Shown: positions 61,709-64,000 of the stretch, one piece after another | Layout: every line of letters starts with the position of its first letter | How positions within the stretch are numbered: position 1 is the stretch's first letter | From: Giardia muris | Taxonomy: Eukaryota; Fornicata; Diplomonadida; Hexamitidae | DNA: 64,000 nt | NCBI GenBank assembly: GCA_006247105.1 | Contig: CM016929.1 | Location: 558,001 to 622,000, forward strand | Reading direction: 5' to 3' | Notes under the pieces: generated by a model | The model's input: the letters and a program-made list of their open reading frames with translations, nothing else | Told to the model about the DNA's origin: nothing | Databases searched by the model: none | Made by a program: the position numbers and the translations under genes

Positions 61709-64000
61709 TCATGTGTTTGCGACAAGATCTGTTATAAGAGTCGAGAGTGGCCCAGTCCGAGCCGCCTTTAAGTAAAGATGGACACCCGTGCCAGTGATTC
61801 GAGACAGATCCGTAAGGAACTCGTAGATCGTGTCTGAGATTGGTGTGGACGTGAGAGAAGTGGCCACAAGAGGCTGCGCATCCCGGTGCCGAAGCCAGAA
61901 GAGATGTAGTGCCACAAAGAGGTCTTCCGGAGCAAGTTTCACGTTGTCGAAGGTGTCCTGTGTGACATTCAAGGATGGAGCCATTGGGTTACTATTCTGA
62001 ACGACCGCCTCGATAAAGCTCGGGTAGAACGTACAGACACGCTCCCAAATGATGTTCGCCCCTCCAACCTCACCTGCAAAGAGGTCTGCTTGTTGTGTCA
62101 GGTCACTCGCCCGAAAGATGTGCGTGGCAATCGCCATTCTTCGATCATGAGCGAGTGTCAATGCTGATAAAGTCGGCCCACGTAGCTTTCGAATGAGACC
62201 CACAAGAATGGCAAGGGCCGCCTCAAAGCAGGCGTTATCTGCAAGGAAGACGTCTTGCATATTAGGGGTTGGGGTATAATGATCATCAGGATTCATGATG
62301 GGGAGGAATCGGATGAGAGAAGACTCGGTAAGGAGCGCCTCGTTGAAGCGGGAAGCGAGGGTTAAGAGAGCGACAAGAACATCGGTCAGGTTGGCCCGCA
62401 TGGTCATATCCAGGAGTGCACTATAGCAGTAGCTCGCCGCGGAGACGTTTCCTTCGAAGAGAAGGCTAACGAACAAGAGCATATCTGTCAGGATGGTATA
62501 GAGGGCTCGCCGTGTACAACACAGGACCACCTCCGGATTGATACAAAGCGCGCCCACGAATTGGGCATATAAGGCCATCAAGGAAACCTTTAGGGAGAGA
62601 ATACTCTCCGTTTCATCACAAAAGGCGAAGAATCGACACATCCGAGACGTTGCTAGCACAAGACGGCTCGCGTACTGTGGTGCGTCGACCTGGGCCGAGC
62701 GCGTCATCAGAACAAGCTTCTTCAGAGCTAGCTTATACTCTCGAATGCGTGGTGCATAGAGTGAGCCTTCAAAAAGTTCAAGAATTTGACCCGATAAAGC
62801 ATTATCAAACGTAATGTTAGGTCGCACATGAGCCCCACGACGGAGGGTTGGGGTCCGTACCGAGTCAAAGGGCTTAAAGTCCTCACGAGAAGTACTCTTT
62901 TCGGGGCTCACCAACTCGACTTGCTCCTCATCTGTCAAGGGTAGTCCAAGGTTGGAAACTGTAAGGTCTTCTTGAGGTATATCCGCCGATGATGGCCTAA
63001 GATTGGATGGTGCAGGCCGTGGAATGCTAGTAGTAGTAGTGGGTTGAACCAGTGGTGGCGTTGCTGCTTGGTTTGATAGAAACCGTTCATTGCTTTCCTC
63101 GTTGAGTGAGAAACTAGGTGCCGTATAGCTCGAAGGGTTTGCGAGGCCCATCACCGGTCGGGCGTCTTGGGGTGAGTATTGGCTTTCGTCACGAAGACTT
63201 GTATGATGGCTCATTGGAACACTAGGGCGCAAGGCTTCAGCGATAGGAACCTGGTTGGATAGCATCTCAGGTGAGACGGCGTGTATTGAGGAGCTGGCCC
63301 CCGGTTTGGAGAGATATTGCTGAACGGATTCAAATCTTTCCTCTTGTACCTGACCCAGCTCTGGCTCATCTGGAAGAAGCCCATCCACGGCTTCTTCGAC
63401 GGGAAGGAGTTGAAGAAGCGCCTCCAGGTCCGTGTAGTCTTTCCCTTGGACGGTTCGAGATATCTGTGAAAGAAGACGCCGCTGTGTCGCCCCATCAGAT
63501 GCGTTGAGCAGGGCGGCAAGGCAGCCGAGTAAAACGGAACGTGCGTTGCCCCCCTTGTACTGAGGGTAGTTAGCGCTAAGATAGCCCTCTGTAAAAGTGT
63601 AGGTCTCAGGACTCATTCCCGTTGGTTTGTAGAGGGTAAGTAATGATTGGATATGGGCGGGAGTGACCTCCAAAATGTGATCGTTATCCCTCGATGCCTC
63701 GGCCATCACGGTGACGAGTCGAACGATCGAGAGCCGCGTTGGGATCTGTCGCAGCTGCATCTTCGCACCCCGCCCAATCATATTGACGAGACAGACCTGG
63801 ATGATGTTTTCGAAGGACGTGATATGCACGTGACGCTCCACCAGCGAGGTTATCTGCTGCTTCAACTGAGTGAGGTTGAACTGCTCAAGCCTGGAAAGGA
63901 GGACCGGAAATAGGAACTCTAGGTCGTAGAGCGTCAAAACAAGCTCCGCAGTGATGTATATTTCCATGAGCTCCTCACCCAGCTGCAACGCCGCCTTCAG
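61709..64000 (-). CDS. Hypothetical helical protein, 5'-partial
   Basis: I do not recognise this protein. The frame is open to the window edge, so the start is missing; about 763 residues are visible. The first ~220 are Leu-rich helices (LVLTLYDLEFLFPVLLSRLEQF, TRLSIVRLVTVMAEA) resembling a solenoid. A Ser/Pro/Thr-rich linker (~225-375) follows, then a second helical block to the end. No catalytic or membrane motif is evident. The frame has no ATG start within the window and codes through to base 64000, which supports truncation by the window. It converges on the CDC7-like gene with a 26-bp gap. Confidence 0.75.
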   Translation of the reverse strand: MKAALQLGEELMEIYITAELVLTLYDLEFLFPVLLSRLEQFNLTQLKQQITSLVERHVHITSFENIIQVCLVNMIGRGAKMQLRQIPTRLSIVRLVTVMAEASRDNDHILEVTPAHIQSLLTLYKPTGMSPETYTFTEGYLSANYPQYKGGNARSVLLGCLAALLNASDGATQRRLLSQISRTVQGKDYTDLEALLQLLPVEEAVDGLLPDEPELGQVQEERFESVQQYLSKPGASSSIHAVSPEMLSNQVPIAEALRPSVPMSHHTSLRDESQYSPQDARPVMGLANPSSYTAPSFSLNEESNERFLSNQAATPPLVQPTTTTSIPRPAPSNLRPSSADIPQEDLTVSNLGLPLTDEEQVELVSPEKSTSREDFKPFDSVRTPTLRRGAHVRPNITFDNALSGQILELFEGSLYAPRIREYKLALKKLVLMTRSAQVDAPQYASRLVLATSRMCRFFAFCDETESILSLKVSLMALYAQFVGALCINPEVVLCCTRRALYTILTDMLLFVSLLFEGNVSAASYCYSALLDMTMRANLTDVLVALLTLASRFNEALLTESSLIRFLPIMNPDDHYTPTPNMQDVFLADNACFEAALAILVGLIRKLRGPTLSALTLAHDRRMAIATHIFRASDLTQQADLFAGEVGGANIIWERVCTFYPSFIEAVVQNSNPMAPSLNVTQDTFDNVKLAPEDLFVALHLFWLRHRDAQPLVATSLTSTPISDTIYEFLTDLSRITGTGVHLYLKAARTGPLSTLITDLVANT

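Noticed and set aside
1..64000. CRISPR arrays, insertion sequences, retrotransposons or viral genes
   Set aside because: I saw no direct-repeat/spacer arrays, transposase, reverse transcriptase or terminal repeats. All long frames look like resident nuclear genes.

Overview
The window is a stretch of a very compact, GC-rich eukaryotic nuclear genome. It most probably comes from a Giardia-type diplomonad. The evidence is a beta-giardin/SF-assemblin gene, ankyrin-repeat and ankyrin-kinase proteins of the kind abundant in Giardia, nearly intronless genes 1-100 bp apart, short AT-rich patches in place of normal promoters just upstream of start codons, AGTRAAY-like polyadenylation signals that often overlap stop codons, and a Giardia-style splice motif. 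The GC content suggests a GC-rich species such as G. muris, but I cannot confirm the species.

Layout. 1-3.1 kb: the 3' part of a coiled-coil/ankyrin/NEK-like kinase gene, then a gene-poor kilobase flanked by tRNA-Val(GAC) and tRNA-Arg(ACG). 3.1-7.1 kb: a tail-anchored Qb-type SNARE, fibrillarin on the opposite strand, and an internal piece of an axonemal dynein heavy chain gene. 7.1-24 kb: condensin SMC4, a leucine-rich-repeat protein, two large poorly characterised proteins (one SWI3-like at its C-terminus), an ankyrin/coiled-coil protein, a BAR-like helical protein and translation release factor eRF3. 24-41.5 kb: one uninterrupted 5,826-residue protein that I do not recognise. 41.5-52.4 kb: a Sec13-like WD40 protein, an FCP/SCP-type phosphatase, an AP-complex beta-adaptin, a Dcp2-like Nudix protein, RIO1 kinase, an unknown protein and V-ATPase subunit E. 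52.4-64 kb: a gap with a candidate small RNA, a WDR44-like protein, a beta-giardin family protein, an orphan 5'-nucleotidase C-terminal domain on a membrane anchor, a 1,700-residue CDC7-like kinase, and a 5'-truncated unknown gene at the edge.

The most notable system is the dynein fragment at 4671-7050. It begins in mid-protein directly after a Giardia-type 3' splice site (CTAACACGCAG) and ends in mid-protein at a GTATGT 5' splice site. The 5' intron half then ends in TCCTTCACTTAA, which closely resembles the 12-nt Giardia motif reported at the 3' ends of non-coding RNAs and of trans-spliced intron 5' halves. This is the signature of a gene split into at least three separately transcribed pieces that are joined by spliceosomal trans-splicing. 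The same 12 bases, read on the other strand, hold the stop codon and polyadenylation signal of SMC4.

The genes do not form operons. They are housekeeping functions (rRNA modification and 40S maturation, chromosome condensation, vesicle coats, mRNA decay, translation termination, proton pumping, replication control) mixed with flagellar/cytoskeletal genes. Several gene pairs share 20-52 bp divergent promoters.
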